Positions 33,845 to 42,202 of a stretch of 64,000 bases of DNA are shown in pieces; position 1 is the stretch's first letter; each line of letters opens with the position of its first letter. This DNA comes from GCA-002733465 sp965230525. GTDB taxonomy: Bacteria; Pseudomonadota; Gammaproteobacteria; Enterobacterales; Kangiellaceae. Under the pieces are notes generated by a model. The model saw only the letters and a list, made by a program, of their open reading frames with translations. It made no database searches and had not been told where the DNA came from. Both the position numbers and the translations under genes were made by a program. The stretch covers positions 930,001-994,000 of the forward strand of contig OZ246008.1 of NCBI GenBank assembly GCA_965230525.1, in the 5' to 3' direction.

Positions 33845-34741
33845 TTAGTATTTGGGTCTGAGACTTTCAATCACCTGAGTGTCCACCCAATATTTCTTCC
33901 CAACATAATCACGACTTCCATCTTTTTTTACTTTCCATTCTCCTCTAGTAAAAAATAGAAATTTTCCATCATGTGTCAGCTGCGGCCCTCCTTCCGGCAT
34001 TTCGGTGTTTATTGTTGGGCCCATATTGATTGCCGGTAACCAAGACCCATCTTCCTGCTTAAAGCTAATATACAAGTCTGTATCCCCATACCCATCTTTT
34101 CGATCCATATACCAGATTAAATATGATTCGTCTGGGGCAATAGTAGAGCCGCCGACATATTTTGCTGAACTAATACCCAGACCAATGATTTTCACTGACG
34201 GTTCGTACTTTCCATCTATAAGGCGAGAATAATGGATAGAGCCATTTTCACTATGTTCTCCCTTTTTATAGACAGTAATATAATAAGTTCCTTTTGCCGA
34301 TATTGACATCCCATGTGCCATATCGTTAATAAAGTCTCCTGGGCTTTTGGGTTCCGACCAACCAGTATCAGTTCGTTCTCTATACTTTTTTCCCGTATAC
34401 ATGATATTACCGTCAGCGGAAAATTGCGGCCACCTTATATCAGTCTCAGATTCCTGACCCCAACGATCATTTTCATATCGAATAACAAAAAATGCACGCT
34501 TTTTATATTTTCCATGTTTTCTAGTGAAGTAGAACTCCTTCATATCTGGTGTAAACGAACCATGGTCAAACCTTCCATCAGGAGAGATTATTTTAGGATC
34601 AAAAAGTTTAGGTATCAGCCCAGGTGGTTTTTCTCCGAAATAATGGCTTTCTTCTGCTTGTGATTTATTTTTACCCTGACTATGGCCGCTCAAAGCTATA
34701 ATTGAAAACAATAGACCAATTGAAATACTGATATGGTTCAT
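33845..34741 (-). CDS. secreted TolB/PD40-type beta-propeller protein
   Basis: From the ATG at 34741 (AAAGGAGAGG upstream) the product is about 298 aa with a signal peptide (ISIGLLFSIIALSGHSQG). The body has propeller blades typical of PD40 repeats: FTPDMKEFYFTRK, WPQFSADGNIMYTGK, MSISAKGTYYITV, IAPDESYLIWYM and LTHDGKFLFFTRG, roughly 40-50 residues apart. Such proteins bind sugars, proteins or are unassigned; there is no enzyme domain. The gene lies between two duplication scars (33729 and 34952), which suggests it came in with, or was stranded by, the same rearrangement. Confidence 0.78.
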   Translation of the reverse strand: MNHISISIGLLFSIIALSGHSQGKNKSQAEESHYFGEKPPGLIPKLFDPKIISPDGRFDHGSFTPDMKEFYFTRKHGKYKKRAFFVIRYENDRWGQESETDIRWPQFSADGNIMYTGKKYRERTDTGWSEPKSPGDFINDMAHGMSISAKGTYYITVYKKGEHSENGSIHYSRLIDGKYEPSVKIIGLGISSAKYVGGSTIAPDESYLIWYMDRKDGYGDTDLYISFKQEDGSWLPAINMGPTINTEMPEGGPQLTHDGKFLFFTRGEWKVKKDGSRDYVGKKYWVDTQVIESLRPKY

Positions 34742-34951
34742 AGTTTGCCTCTCCTTTGAATTCAAAGAACTTCCACATTGAAGTCCCTTTCTATTGATAT
34801 ATTGAATAATTGTGACATTTCGATTAGTTGTAATTGAACCGACGGTCAGAATAGTCAATCCGTTGTCAAATAACCTGACGTCCTTATGACTTCTAGCTGA
34901 TATTGTTCTGACGACGATAAGTACCTTACTAGGTACATATAAAAATAACTA

Positions 34952-35017
34952 TCATCGGTCGGGCCTCGCCAACTGATTGATAAAGATAAACAAAGTGCTA
35001 ATACAACGGGTAAATAA
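34952..35017 (+). pseudogene. remnant of the erythromycin-esterase-like gene 3' end
   Basis: The 22 codons SSVGPRQLIDKDKQSANTTGK plus stop match the end of the gene at 43811-45058 (SSVGPRQLIDKDKQSVNTTGK), with one residue changed. No coding homology lies upstream; the rest of the gene is missing. Part of the larger repeat described at 34952-35368. Confidence 0.8.
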
Positions 35018-35368
35018 GCGCTTAAAACCGCTTTTATGAAATACTTTTCAGTGCTTCAAAAAAAGCAAATAACTCTCGCAAATCGTCATAATAGGACAGG
35101 CAATATTTGCCACTTAGTTCATAGATGTCGTAAAAGTAATTTTTGACCAAGTTTAAACGAGATCTCAATCGGTTAAAGCATTGGTCATTAGAAGCCTAAA
35201 AACAGAAAAGATTAAGTTGATAGATGATAAATGTATTGTGAACAGACCAGCTGTCACTTTCACTATATCTTTTTATGGTAAAAAGGCTAGTTCAAGCGAA
35301 TAAGTGGCTGTATATTGAGTTCGAACTTCAATGATGACAATTAATTACTGCGGTCCTACCTGGAGAGC
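34952..35368 (+). repeat. duplicated segment, copy 1 (esterase tail plus downstream flank)
   Basis: This stretch and 44993-45452 share long near-identical runs: the gene tail, then AAATAAGCGCTTAAAACCGC, then AATCGTCATAATAGGACAGG and CAATATTTGC, then TTAAGTTGATAGATGAT, GCTGTATATTGAG and ACTTCAATGATGACAAT. The middle is longer in copy 2 by about 45 bases. The rest of the 34742-35468 gap shows no further gene; GTACC-N6-GGTAC at 34921-34936 is a short inverted repeat. Confidence 0.85.
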
Positions 35369-35468
35369 TAGTATTAAAGTAGGAATTTTTTTACTGAGAA
35401 TGGTGTGTTACTCTCAACAAACAACATACAAAAAGCGTTAAAAGAAAGAGCTAACTTGGGGAGAAAAA

Positions 35469-36002
35469 GTGAAAAACAGTTTGATAAAGGGATGTAGCTT
35501 ATTTACAACAATCGTATTATTGCTGACAAGTTTTAGCCTAATGTCAGAAGAATCTGCTGGTGAATGGCAACTAGGAAAATACATTACAGTCGCACCAAAG
35601 GGGTTGGATGTTACTTTTCAACTACTTGAAGAGTACGACCCAAATCAAAAGCTAGTGATGGGTTGGAACGGTGAAGATTCACTCTTTACTATGGTGGTCG
35701 ACGAGCAGCCAGGAGGAGAAAAAGTAGAACTCTATTGGAAAGGCATTCTTCAAGAAATGAAAAAAGCATCTGCCATTGACGTTGCTCATGAAGGAAGTTT
35801 TAAAAGTAATTCCGGCTTAGAGATAACATTTAAGGTAATTGCACTAAATATCGACGGACAACCTGCATTGCAGATTTATTATCTAGTAAAAAACGACAAG
35901 ATTGCTTATTGGGCAATTGCCAATGTTTCAGATTTAAAAACGGTGAACGAAGCCTACCAGCAAAGCGCGCGGGTTTTAAAAACCGTTCAATTGACAAAGT
36001 AA
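35469..36002 (+). CDS. secreted protein of unknown function, 177 aa
   Basis: From a GTG at 35469 after GGGGAGAAAAA the product has a signal peptide (hydrophobic residues 8-24) and a mature domain of about 150 aa with alternating strands and helices (WQLGKYITVAPKGLDVTFQLLEEYD, LFTMVVDEQPGGEKVELYWKGILQEM, LEITFKVIALNIDGQPALQIYYLVK, AYWAIANVSDLK). The order resembles the mog1/PsbP-like or DUF1795-type fold, but I cannot name the family. It lies just after copy 1 of the duplicated segment, as the AlkD-like gene does after copy 2. Confidence 0.65.
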   Translation: MKNSLIKGCSLFTTIVLLLTSFSLMSEESAGEWQLGKYITVAPKGLDVTFQLLEEYDPNQKLVMGWNGEDSLFTMVVDEQPGGEKVELYWKGILQEMKKASAIDVAHEGSFKSNSGLEITFKVIALNIDGQPALQIYYLVKNDKIAYWAIANVSDLKTVNEAYQQSARVLKTVQLTK

Positions 36003-36129
36003 GTTAATGGTGGACCAGTATTTAGGTTTATCGAAATTCTTAAGTCAGAGTACAGTGCTGCGAAGTCGTACCAGGCCGTTAAATTCATGTTCGAATTATT
36101 AAATTCCGTAGATACCATCTACCTTTCTT

Positions 36130-37569
36130 CTAATAATTAAAATACCGATAAACAACATCCTCAATCAACAACGCACTGGTTAGCCAAAAATTAGGATGTT
36201 CCTTGGCTGACTCTTTCAATTTATCAAGTTGCTCCCTTGCAACCCACTGCCCGTTTTTAATCACCGCGTTAGGCGTTTTTAAATGTCCAATATCATCACT
36301 GGGATCTTCCAAAGTTATTACCAAATCGGCAACCTTGCCTACTCTAATACTGCCATACTGTTCAGCAATTTTTAGAGCTTTTGCCGGATTAATCGTTGCG
36401 GCTTTAATGACTTCAAAATCACTTAAGCCAGATTGCTTTAGTAATGCCATCTCTCGGTGTGTCGACACTCCAGCTGCCATGTACATCATGCCAGAATCTG
36501 AACCGACTAAAAGATCGACTTGTTGCCGGTGTAATTCCTTAACGATTTGTTTTAAGAACTCGCCCTTTTCAATGTGAAACGCACTTTGTTCCGGGGTATC
36601 AGCTAGCCACCTTGCGATAGCATGTTCTTCTTCTAGACTGACTCTCACTGGGTTTAGGTAAGCTAAATCAAGTGTATCTATATAGCTTTGTTTGCCATTA
36701 CTTAAATTTGTAAGATGATCAAAAACTGCCAGTGTGGGCGTCACCGGAACACCCGTATTTTTAATCTTATTGACAACCCCTTTAAGTCTCACATGATCAA
36801 ATTGATAATCTAACGGACCTTGGTAAATATCTTCAACATGTTCCAATGACTGTAAGCCGTTAAGGTATTGCCAATCAGAACATTTTGCGGGGTGAGGGCC
36901 GTGTTTTGCAACGGCGATATCTAACTGATTCGCTCGCTCAATAATCGCTTCGAATTGCGCCGCATCTTGGTAGCCGTATAATTTAATCATATCGAAACCG
37001 TCAGCTTTGGCCTCCTCTACCAATTTATAGGCATGTTGCGGTGAAGTTACGGCTTGATTGAGTGCATGACTATTTGGGCTGGCCATGACCGGTGAGCTTA
37101 AGTATAGGTTACTACCAAGCCATTCATTTTGATCGAGTTCCTCTCGCCAAAGCAAATGCATCCGATAGCCGCGCATCATTCTAACCGAGGTCACGCCATG
37201 AGCTAAACTCAAGGCCAATGCTTTACGTTCTAAATGATGCACATGCATATCAAATAGGCCTGGAGTGACAAAGGCGTTGTTACCATCACGGTATTCAAAA
37301 CCTTGTGGCACGGGAGATCCTGCAACTGCAATGCCCTCAATGATGCCATTGCGAATAGTGAGTTGTTGAGCCTTTTTGATCGCTTGTTCTTCTACCATGA
37401 CCAAATTTACGTTATCTAGCACGTACTGATTATGGGCTTGAACCGATTGAAGTCCATTGGGCTTAATATATTTCACGTTAAATATGGCGAGAATGGCGAC
37501 AAAAACAATGAGGAAAATAGACGCAAACGAGCGCTTTAGGCTTTTAAAAATTTGAGCTTTAGAAATCAT
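36130..37569 (-). CDS. membrane-anchored amidohydrolase
   Basis: A 479-aa hydrolase with one N-terminal membrane helix (SIFLIVFVAILAIFNV), so the catalytic part faces the periplasm. It carries the amidohydrolase family core: NAFVTPGLFDMHVHHLERKAL with the His pair, HGVTSVRMMRG, GFDMIKLYGYQDAAQFEAI with the bridging Lys region, VAKHGPHPAKC, SLEHVEDI, and LLVGSDSGMMY with the catalytic Asp. The closing ...VGKVADLVITLEDPSDD and AVIKNGQWV are the flanking strands. The substrate is unknown. The regulator at 37678 on the same strand may govern it. Its 3' tail is duplicated at 33729. Confidence 0.85.
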   Translation of the reverse strand: MISKAQIFKSLKRSFASIFLIVFVAILAIFNVKYIKPNGLQSVQAHNQYVLDNVNLVMVEEQAIKKAQQLTIRNGIIEGIAVAGSPVPQGFEYRDGNNAFVTPGLFDMHVHHLERKALALSLAHGVTSVRMMRGYRMHLLWREELDQNEWLGSNLYLSSPVMASPNSHALNQAVTSPQHAYKLVEEAKADGFDMIKLYGYQDAAQFEAIIERANQLDIAVAKHGPHPAKCSDWQYLNGLQSLEHVEDIYQGPLDYQFDHVRLKGVVNKIKNTGVPVTPTLAVFDHLTNLSNGKQSYIDTLDLAYLNPVRVSLEEEHAIARWLADTPEQSAFHIEKGEFLKQIVKELHRQQVDLLVGSDSGMMYMAAGVSTHREMALLKQSGLSDFEVIKAATINPAKALKIAEQYGSIRVGKVADLVITLEDPSDDIGHLKTPNAVIKNGQWVAREQLDKLKESAKEHPNFWLTSALLIEDVVYRYFNY

Positions 37570-37677
37570 TGGAGCAAAACTTTCTGTTGATTAGTTGAGC
37601 GTTAATTTTGGGGAATAGCCCGAGGTAATGCGTGCAGAATCTTGATCTTGCACTTCAATAGGCCAGAAATTTTGGGA

Positions 37678-38763
37678 TTAAGTGTTGTTTTTTATAAATT
37701 GACTGGGTGTCATACCGGTTTGGCGTTTAAACGCCGAGTTAAATGATGACTTTGAGTTAAAGCCTGATTCCAATGCTACTTCAAGAATGGTCCTGTCGGT
37801 CAATGGTAGCTGCTTGATAACTGCATCGATTCTTAACTGATTGATAAATTCACAGAAATTGGTTTTGCCAATCAAATTGATTGTGCGGGATATGTCTCTT
37901 TCTAAAAATGATGTTGCCTTTGATACATCGGTAAGGCTTAGTCGAGGTATTTTATAAAGTGCCTTTTCAATAAGCACCTTTTTCAACTCGTCAAAAATAA
38001 GCTTTTCAGCTTCAAGCTTGTTTGCTAATGCGTCGCTTGCTTCCGACTGTCGCGCATCATCCCTATTAGTCAACTTGGCATTATCCGAATTGTTCAATTG
38101 AGATTCTTCAAACGTGGCAAGCCCTCTAAAAAACTCTGATTGGTGCAATAGTTTCAGCGATAGCAATGCTATCAACGCAAAACTAATTAAGCTCATGACT
38201 AACTGGCCAATTAAGTTACTCTTTAGTGAGATGTAGGGTTGAGCATTCAGTCGAACTAAGTCTGCTGCTTCGGTCAGCAAAAATCCCACAAGTATTATTA
38301 AAATCCAATTGATACTAAGCGAGAAAGCGTGGGATTGTGTGGCGTAACTCGCCACGTGATAACGCTTTACTAGCAAATAAGTGAGTACTGCATAAATTAG
38401 CTGGCTAATCGTGCCAACCGCAATCACTATTTGGGGCCATTGGGTAAAAGGGATTGCGAGCAGCATGGGAACAAAATGCAAGAGTGCACTTCTGTCGATT
38501 ATTGGTTGCCGGTAAATAAGCTTTTGAACAAAGAGAAAAAAGGCTGGGCCTTTTGCCAAGAGAAAAATAGGAGTAATCAAATAGTAGTCACGAGTGATAT
38601 TTAGCTCTTCTAGCAAGTTAAAGCTCATCGCGACGATCACTAACACCAATAAGTAATTAAGGCTACGCAACCGCTTCTGCGGCCAAACCGCAAAGATTAT
38701 AAACACGCATAGGGCTATGTAAATGCACTGTAAGAGATTGGTGAGTGATAGGGTTAAAATCAT
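37678..38763 (-). CDS. AraC family regulator with membrane-embedded sensor
   Basis: A 361-aa protein. The N-terminal ~220 residues hold about seven hydrophobic helices (LLQCIYIALCVFIIFAVWP, YLLVLVIVAMSF, LLAIPFTQWPQIVIAVGTISQLIYAVLTYLL...). The C-terminal ~100 are an AraC DNA-binding domain with two helix-turn-helix motifs; the second reads ILEVALESGFNSKSSFNSAFKRQTGMTPSQFIK. A Gln/Asp-rich linker joins them. Such membrane AraC proteins sense envelope or quorum-type cues. Lying upstream and co-directional with the amidohydrolase gene, it may regulate it. Confidence 0.85.
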   Translation of the reverse strand: MILTLSLTNLLQCIYIALCVFIIFAVWPQKRLRSLNYLLVLVIVAMSFNLLEELNITRDYYLITPIFLLAKGPAFFLFVQKLIYRQPIIDRSALLHFVPMLLAIPFTQWPQIVIAVGTISQLIYAVLTYLLVKRYHVASYATQSHAFSLSINWILIILVGFLLTEAADLVRLNAQPYISLKSNLIGQLVMSLISFALIALLSLKLLHQSEFFRGLATFEESQLNNSDNAKLTNRDDARQSEASDALANKLEAEKLIFDELKKVLIEKALYKIPRLSLTDVSKATSFLERDISRTINLIGKTNFCEFINQLRIDAVIKQLPLTDRTILEVALESGFNSKSSFNSAFKRQTGMTPSQFIKNNT

Positions 38764-38850
38764 CTATTCTAATTATTAGTCGACTCAGTTTTACAAAGAG
38801 CGTAATTTGTTTATTTCTTAAAGTCTATTAATTCAGAAAATGCTGGTTGA

Positions 38851-38884
38851 AACCTAGTCAGCTTTTTTTAAATCTGCCTAGGTT
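38851..38884. other. 15-4-15 hairpin upstream of the cassette cluster
   Basis: AACCTAGTCAGCTTT and AAATCTGCCTAGGTT form a 15-bp stem with two mismatches and a four-T loop. It sits in the 345-base gap (38764-39108) between the AraC gene and the first cassette; nothing else there is recognisable. A terminator, protein site or a recombination relic are all possible. Confidence 0.45.
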
Positions 38885-39108
38885 GCCAAAATTTATACTA
38901 GAAGAGTTTTAAGTGATTGATAAATAAATACAATCTCCGGCTAAGATAATCTGTATATGTGCGTTTAGTGTCGGTTTTGCGGGTTTTCAATTTAGTGAAT
39001 CTAGTGTAGCCTGTTGAAATTAAATAATTTATTAAAGTTCGGTAAAAAGTGCATGGGTGTACATGTGTCTTTACTGAAAATAATCAGCGTTAAGACTACA
39101 AGGGAATC

Positions 39109-39489
39109 ATGATTACCTTAGAGGCAAAAGACAAATTTGAGTTGATGGCTATACACAAGCTCATCTATAAATCGAAATTCGCTGAAAATCCACCAGCACC
39201 GGATTGTGTGTTCAGTCCTTTTATTGCACGATTCGCAAACGAAGTTGTAGAACGAATTATCGAAGCGAATCGAAGTGAAGGAAACGAAGAAGAGGCGAAT
39301 GGTTGGGTCAAGATGCTTGAATTGAATTCTGAAGACCACCATGTCGCCCTATTCAAGAAGTACGCCTCAGATGGAAATTGGTGGGGTGGCTTAAATGATG
39401 AAGAAAAGAAAGAACATGTTTTAGTTTTCTTCAGTCCGCTCAAGCCATCTGAACAAATAATATTGGACTTGTCGAAATATGAGTCTTAA
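39109..39489 (+). CDS. cassette gene 1: acidic hypothetical protein
   Basis: A 126-aa acidic protein with no signal peptide, no membrane segment and no recognised family. It is mostly helical, with a Trp-Trp-Gly-Gly turn near residue 90 and a C-terminal strand HVLVFFSPLKPSEQII. Its layout is that of an integron cassette: a GTTAAGA core (39089-39095) 14 bases before the ATG, and a stop codon that is part of the CTTAAC left end of the attC site at 39484. Short spacers on both sides and independent composition fit this reading. Confidence 0.7.
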   Translation: MITLEAKDKFELMAIHKLIYKSKFAENPPAPDCVFSPFIARFANEVVERIIEANRSEGNEEEANGWVKMLELNSEDHHVALFKKYASDGNWWGGLNDEEKKEHVLVFFSPLKPSEQIILDLSKYES

Positions 39490-39540
39490 CAAGAACAGGC
39501 AAGTGAAGCGAAAGACGCTCACCTGCTGTGAACGTTAGTA
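39484..39540 (+). other. attC-like recombination site 1
   Basis: The site runs TCTTAAC to GTTAGTA with conserved AAC (39488-39490) and GTT (39534-39536). The arms AACAAGAACAGGCAAGTGAAGCG and CGCTCACCTGCTGTGAACGTT pair with unpaired (extrahelical) bases and a small AAAGA loop, which is the attC design. It is 57 bases, near the short end for attC. The flanking genes start right after and stop within it. Confidence 0.65.
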
Positions 39541-39553
39541 CTCAAGGATAGGC

Positions 39554-40438
39554 ATGAACCGCACCCCACCTATTGAGGTGATACGCAAATTGCGAAATGA
39601 AGTTGGCTTTGGCTGTCCCATTGGCGAGTGTGCAAATCCATACTTGGAATGGCATCACTTCGATCCTCCTTGGCACATTGATAATCATCACAATCCCGAG
39701 GGTATGATTGCCCTTTGCACTCATCACCATAGAAAAGCTGATGGGGGGGCATACACAAATGATCAGCTAAGTGCTTTCAAAAACAACAAGGCTCACGCTG
39801 AAAAAGTAAAAGGACAGTTTGATTGGTTGAGAAATGACTTGTTAGCTGTGGTTGGTGGAATTTTCTATTACGAAACTTTAAAAGTTTTACAGATCGATGG
39901 GCACGATGTTATTTGGTTTAAGCGCGATGAAGAAGGCTACCTTAGATTAAATATAAAAATGCTAAGCGTTCTTCCTAGAGAGAGGGCTTTGATCGAAGAT
40001 AATATGTGGACGAATATAGGGGAGCCTAAAGATGTTAACTCGCCTCCACAAGGGAAAGAACTTCGAATTGATTATGAAAATGGTGATCACCTTTTTGTTA
40101 AGTTCTTAGTCATACAAACAGCAGAGCAGGCGTATAAGAAATATAATAATGAGGCTCTTCTGAATAATGAGCACATCAATTTTCCAATTACTGTTGTAGA
40201 GGTAAATTATGTAATTGGGGGGACGGGTATAGAATTTAGGCCGTCTGGAACAAGCATTCAGACAAATAGTTTTAAAGGTGGCTTTATTTCACACTGCGGT
40301 ACCGGAATGTGTATAAATACAGGTCTAATCTATCGTCAAAACCCATCTCTATTGCTTTATCAACCAGAATCCCGAGTTCGTGCTTGCCCTTGTGGAAGCG
40401 GATCGCGGTTCAAACACTGTCATGGTTTACTCGTATGA
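39554..40438 (+). CDS. cassette gene 2: HNH-like protein with SEC-C zinc motif
   Basis: A 294-aa protein. The N-terminal ~85 residues have an HNH-endonuclease-like arrangement: CPIGEC, EWHHFDPP, then NPEGMIALCTHHHRKADGG, with His and Cys as metal and catalytic candidates. A ~160-residue middle region of strands follows without known motifs. The last ~20 residues are a SEC-C zinc-binding motif, CPCGSGSRFKHCHG. HNH plus SEC-C combinations occur among restriction and defence genes. The gene lies between two attC-like sites with only 13 bases between the GTTAGTA core and the ATG, so it is a mobile cassette. Confidence 0.75.
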   Translation: MNRTPPIEVIRKLRNEVGFGCPIGECANPYLEWHHFDPPWHIDNHHNPEGMIALCTHHHRKADGGAYTNDQLSAFKNNKAHAEKVKGQFDWLRNDLLAVVGGIFYYETLKVLQIDGHDVIWFKRDEEGYLRLNIKMLSVLPRERALIEDNMWTNIGEPKDVNSPPQGKELRIDYENGDHLFVKFLVIQTAEQAYKKYNNEALLNNEHINFPITVVEVNYVIGGTGIEFRPSGTSIQTNSFKGGFISHCGTGMCINTGLIYRQNPSLLLYQPESRVRACPCGSGSRFKHCHGLLV

Positions 40439-40439
40439 G

Positions 40440-40511
40440 CACTAACAAAGCGCTGCTGCGTATAATTTATTCGCTGGCGCTCCCAAATTTCAATAGAGCG
40501 CGGCGTTCACT
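40440..40511 (+). other. attC-like recombination site 2
   Basis: The site runs CACTAAC (40440-40446) to GTTCACT (40505-40511). The inner arms are AACAAAGCGCT and AGCGCGGCGTT, the classical TAACAAA-GCGC / GCGC-GGCGTT form of attC sites such as Vibrio cholerae repeats, with three unpaired bases on one side. The ~40-base loop contains ATAATTT and AAATTTC which pair. The next ATG follows the core directly. This is the clearer of the two sites. Confidence 0.8.
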
Positions 40512-40910
40512 ATGAATAAAATACTGTATTTGTTTCTTGTTCTTTCACCGTTGGCCCAAGGCTGCGAATTGACCAAGGAATACCTTGAAGCACGGAGCCA
40601 AGTGGTAAAGGACTCCCGATATGCATATATGGCCTGCACTAGCTCCGTGGATGCATTTCACTATTGGCAGGAAGTAGCGCAGTGCGAAAAAGAGGGCCTT
40701 GGTAAAAATGTAGGTGGGGGCTGTCAGCATATAATAGCGAATCGTGTTTCATCAGTAGAGCGAGATTATGATCATTGTCAAGGATTAAAGGTTAGCAACC
40801 AGGAAGTTAAAAAATACTTGGAGGAATACGTGAAGTTCCAAAATATTATAAAGTGTTCAACGACCCTTCCTCCTTCGGTTTCACAGGAAAGTCAAAGCGA
40901 TTCCGGTTAA
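40512..40910 (+). CDS. cassette gene 3: small secreted Cys-rich protein
   Basis: A 132-aa product with a signal peptide (MNKILYLFLVLSPLAQGC); the Cys after LAQG could be lipidated but the -3 residue is atypical. The mature part is helical with several Cys (CTSSVD, QCEKEG, GGCQH, DHCQG, KCST), which suggests periplasmic disulfides. It starts at once after an attC core, and its stop sits in GGTTAACACTGCG, which could be the left half of a third attC, but I find no matching right half. No family recognised. Confidence 0.65.
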   Translation: MNKILYLFLVLSPLAQGCELTKEYLEARSQVVKDSRYAYMACTSSVDAFHYWQEVAQCEKEGLGKNVGGGCQHIIANRVSSVERDYDHCQGLKVSNQEVKKYLEEYVKFQNIIKCSTTLPPSVSQESQSDSG

Positions 40911-41140
40911 CACTGCGTAATGAGCAAGTGGACTGGATGATATTCTTACTTTCGGACGCATTCAAAACATCGCATTTAAGACGCGTAATTCTTTTCAAGG
41001 ATGACTATAAAAATTAAGAAATTTAGAGCGCTATTTTTATAGTGGTACTTGCTACTATCGATATAAAGATTAACAATTACCGGTTTAAATATTGACATCA
41101 ATCCTAAAGGATTGAATGATAATCAATGGATTTTTATTAG

Positions 41141-41797
41141 ATGAATAAATTACAAAAGTTAGCTGGGATCGCCGCTATTTCTAAAGGGCTGATTTATATT
41201 TTCGCCTTCATCTATTTTGGCGCATTCTTCTCCTACCCATCAGATGGCAGTGCGCTGGAGAAAATGAATTATCTTGAAGAAGTTCAACTTCCGTTTTGGT
41301 TAGTTTATTTTTTAATTTACGTTGTATTCGGTATTCTTCTTGCTGTGCTTGTTATTGGATTACATGAAAAACTTAAACCGGCCAATAATCCCGCAGCAAC
41401 AATAGGTACGTTATTTGGCGTAATCTGGGTTGGGCTAGTCATTGCCACCGGAATGATCGCCAATATTGGATTATCCCACGCGATCGATCTAACAGCTCAA
41501 AACCCAGAGAAAGCGCTTGACCTTTGGAACACTATTTCTGTGATTACAGAAAGCTTAGGTGGAGGAAATGAAATTGTCGGAGGATTATGGGTATTATTGA
41601 TCAGCCTAGCCGCTATAAAGCAAAATTGCTTACCTCGCTGGCTTAACTTTCTTGGTTGTTTGGTGGGGCTAGCCGGTATTGTAACAGTTTATCCCGACGA
41701 TTTGTTTACTGAAATATTTGGTGTATCACAAATTGTCTGGTTTATTTGGTTGGGTGTCTATTTATTGATAGCGAAAGAATCTACTTTTTTAAATTAG
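41141..41797 (+). CDS. DUF4386-like integral membrane protein
   Basis: A 218-aa membrane protein with six predicted helices in the pattern of DUF4386: an N-terminal KLAGIAAISKGLIYIFAFIYFGAFF, LVYFLIYVVFGILLAVLVIGLHEKLK, IGTLFGVIWVGLVIATGMIANIG, and ESLGGGNEIVGGLWVLLISLAAI. Function is unknown. No signal or enzymatic motif is seen. It lies alone after the cassette cluster. Confidence 0.65.
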   Translation: MNKLQKLAGIAAISKGLIYIFAFIYFGAFFSYPSDGSALEKMNYLEEVQLPFWLVYFLIYVVFGILLAVLVIGLHEKLKPANNPAATIGTLFGVIWVGLVIATGMIANIGLSHAIDLTAQNPEKALDLWNTISVITESLGGGNEIVGGLWVLLISLAAIKQNCLPRWLNFLGCLVGLAGIVTVYPDDLFTEIFGVSQIVWFIWLGVYLLIAKESTFLN

Positions 41798-41927
41798 ATA
41801 ACTTAAGAATTCTGGATAATTACTGATTACTCGGCTATTTCAATACGCAAGAAAATTTCAAGATGGACTTGAATACAAGTCATATAATAGGCGCTCGAAC
41901 TGAAATCATAAGGCAAAAGGAAAATGT

Positions 41928-42179
41928 ATGCCAATTGGAGAAATAGCAGGCGACTTTCTTGGCGGAGTCGTTAAATTTATTGGTCGATTCTTTATAGAAT
42001 TTGTATTCGAAATGTTGGTCAAAGGTTCTGGCTATTTCATTTGTAGACTGTTTTCGAAGCGCGTTGACCCCGATGGTATTTTAGTGGTCTTTGTAGGGTT
42101 GGTTTTTCTCAGTTTGATTGCGCTCGGTTCGCTAGCCGTCTATGACTTTGTTCAGCTACAAATAATGACAAACGAATAA
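41928..42179 (+). CDS. small membrane protein, 83 aa
   Basis: The 83-aa product has an amphipathic N-terminal half (FLGGVVKFIGRFFIEFVFEMLVKGSGYFICRLF) and one clear membrane helix (GILVVFVGLVFLSLIALGSLAVYDFV). No family recognised. AAGGAAAATGT precedes the ATG (AAGGAAA seven bases upstream). It is a plausible gene because of the ribosome binding site and hydrophobic pattern. Confidence 0.55.
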   Translation: MPIGEIAGDFLGGVVKFIGRFFIEFVFEMLVKGSGYFICRLFSKRVDPDGILVVFVGLVFLSLIALGSLAVYDFVQLQIMTNE

Positions 42180-42202
42180 GAACCTAGATACATGAAGGCA
42201 TC

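Noticed and set aside
39000..41000. Full integron with integrase and attI
   Set aside because: No tyrosine recombinase gene is seen on either strand of the window; only attC-like sites and cassettes are visible.
40900..41100. Third attC site after cassette 3
   Set aside because: GGTTAACACTGCG resembles a left half, but no matching GTT right half with pairing arms follows within a sensible distance.
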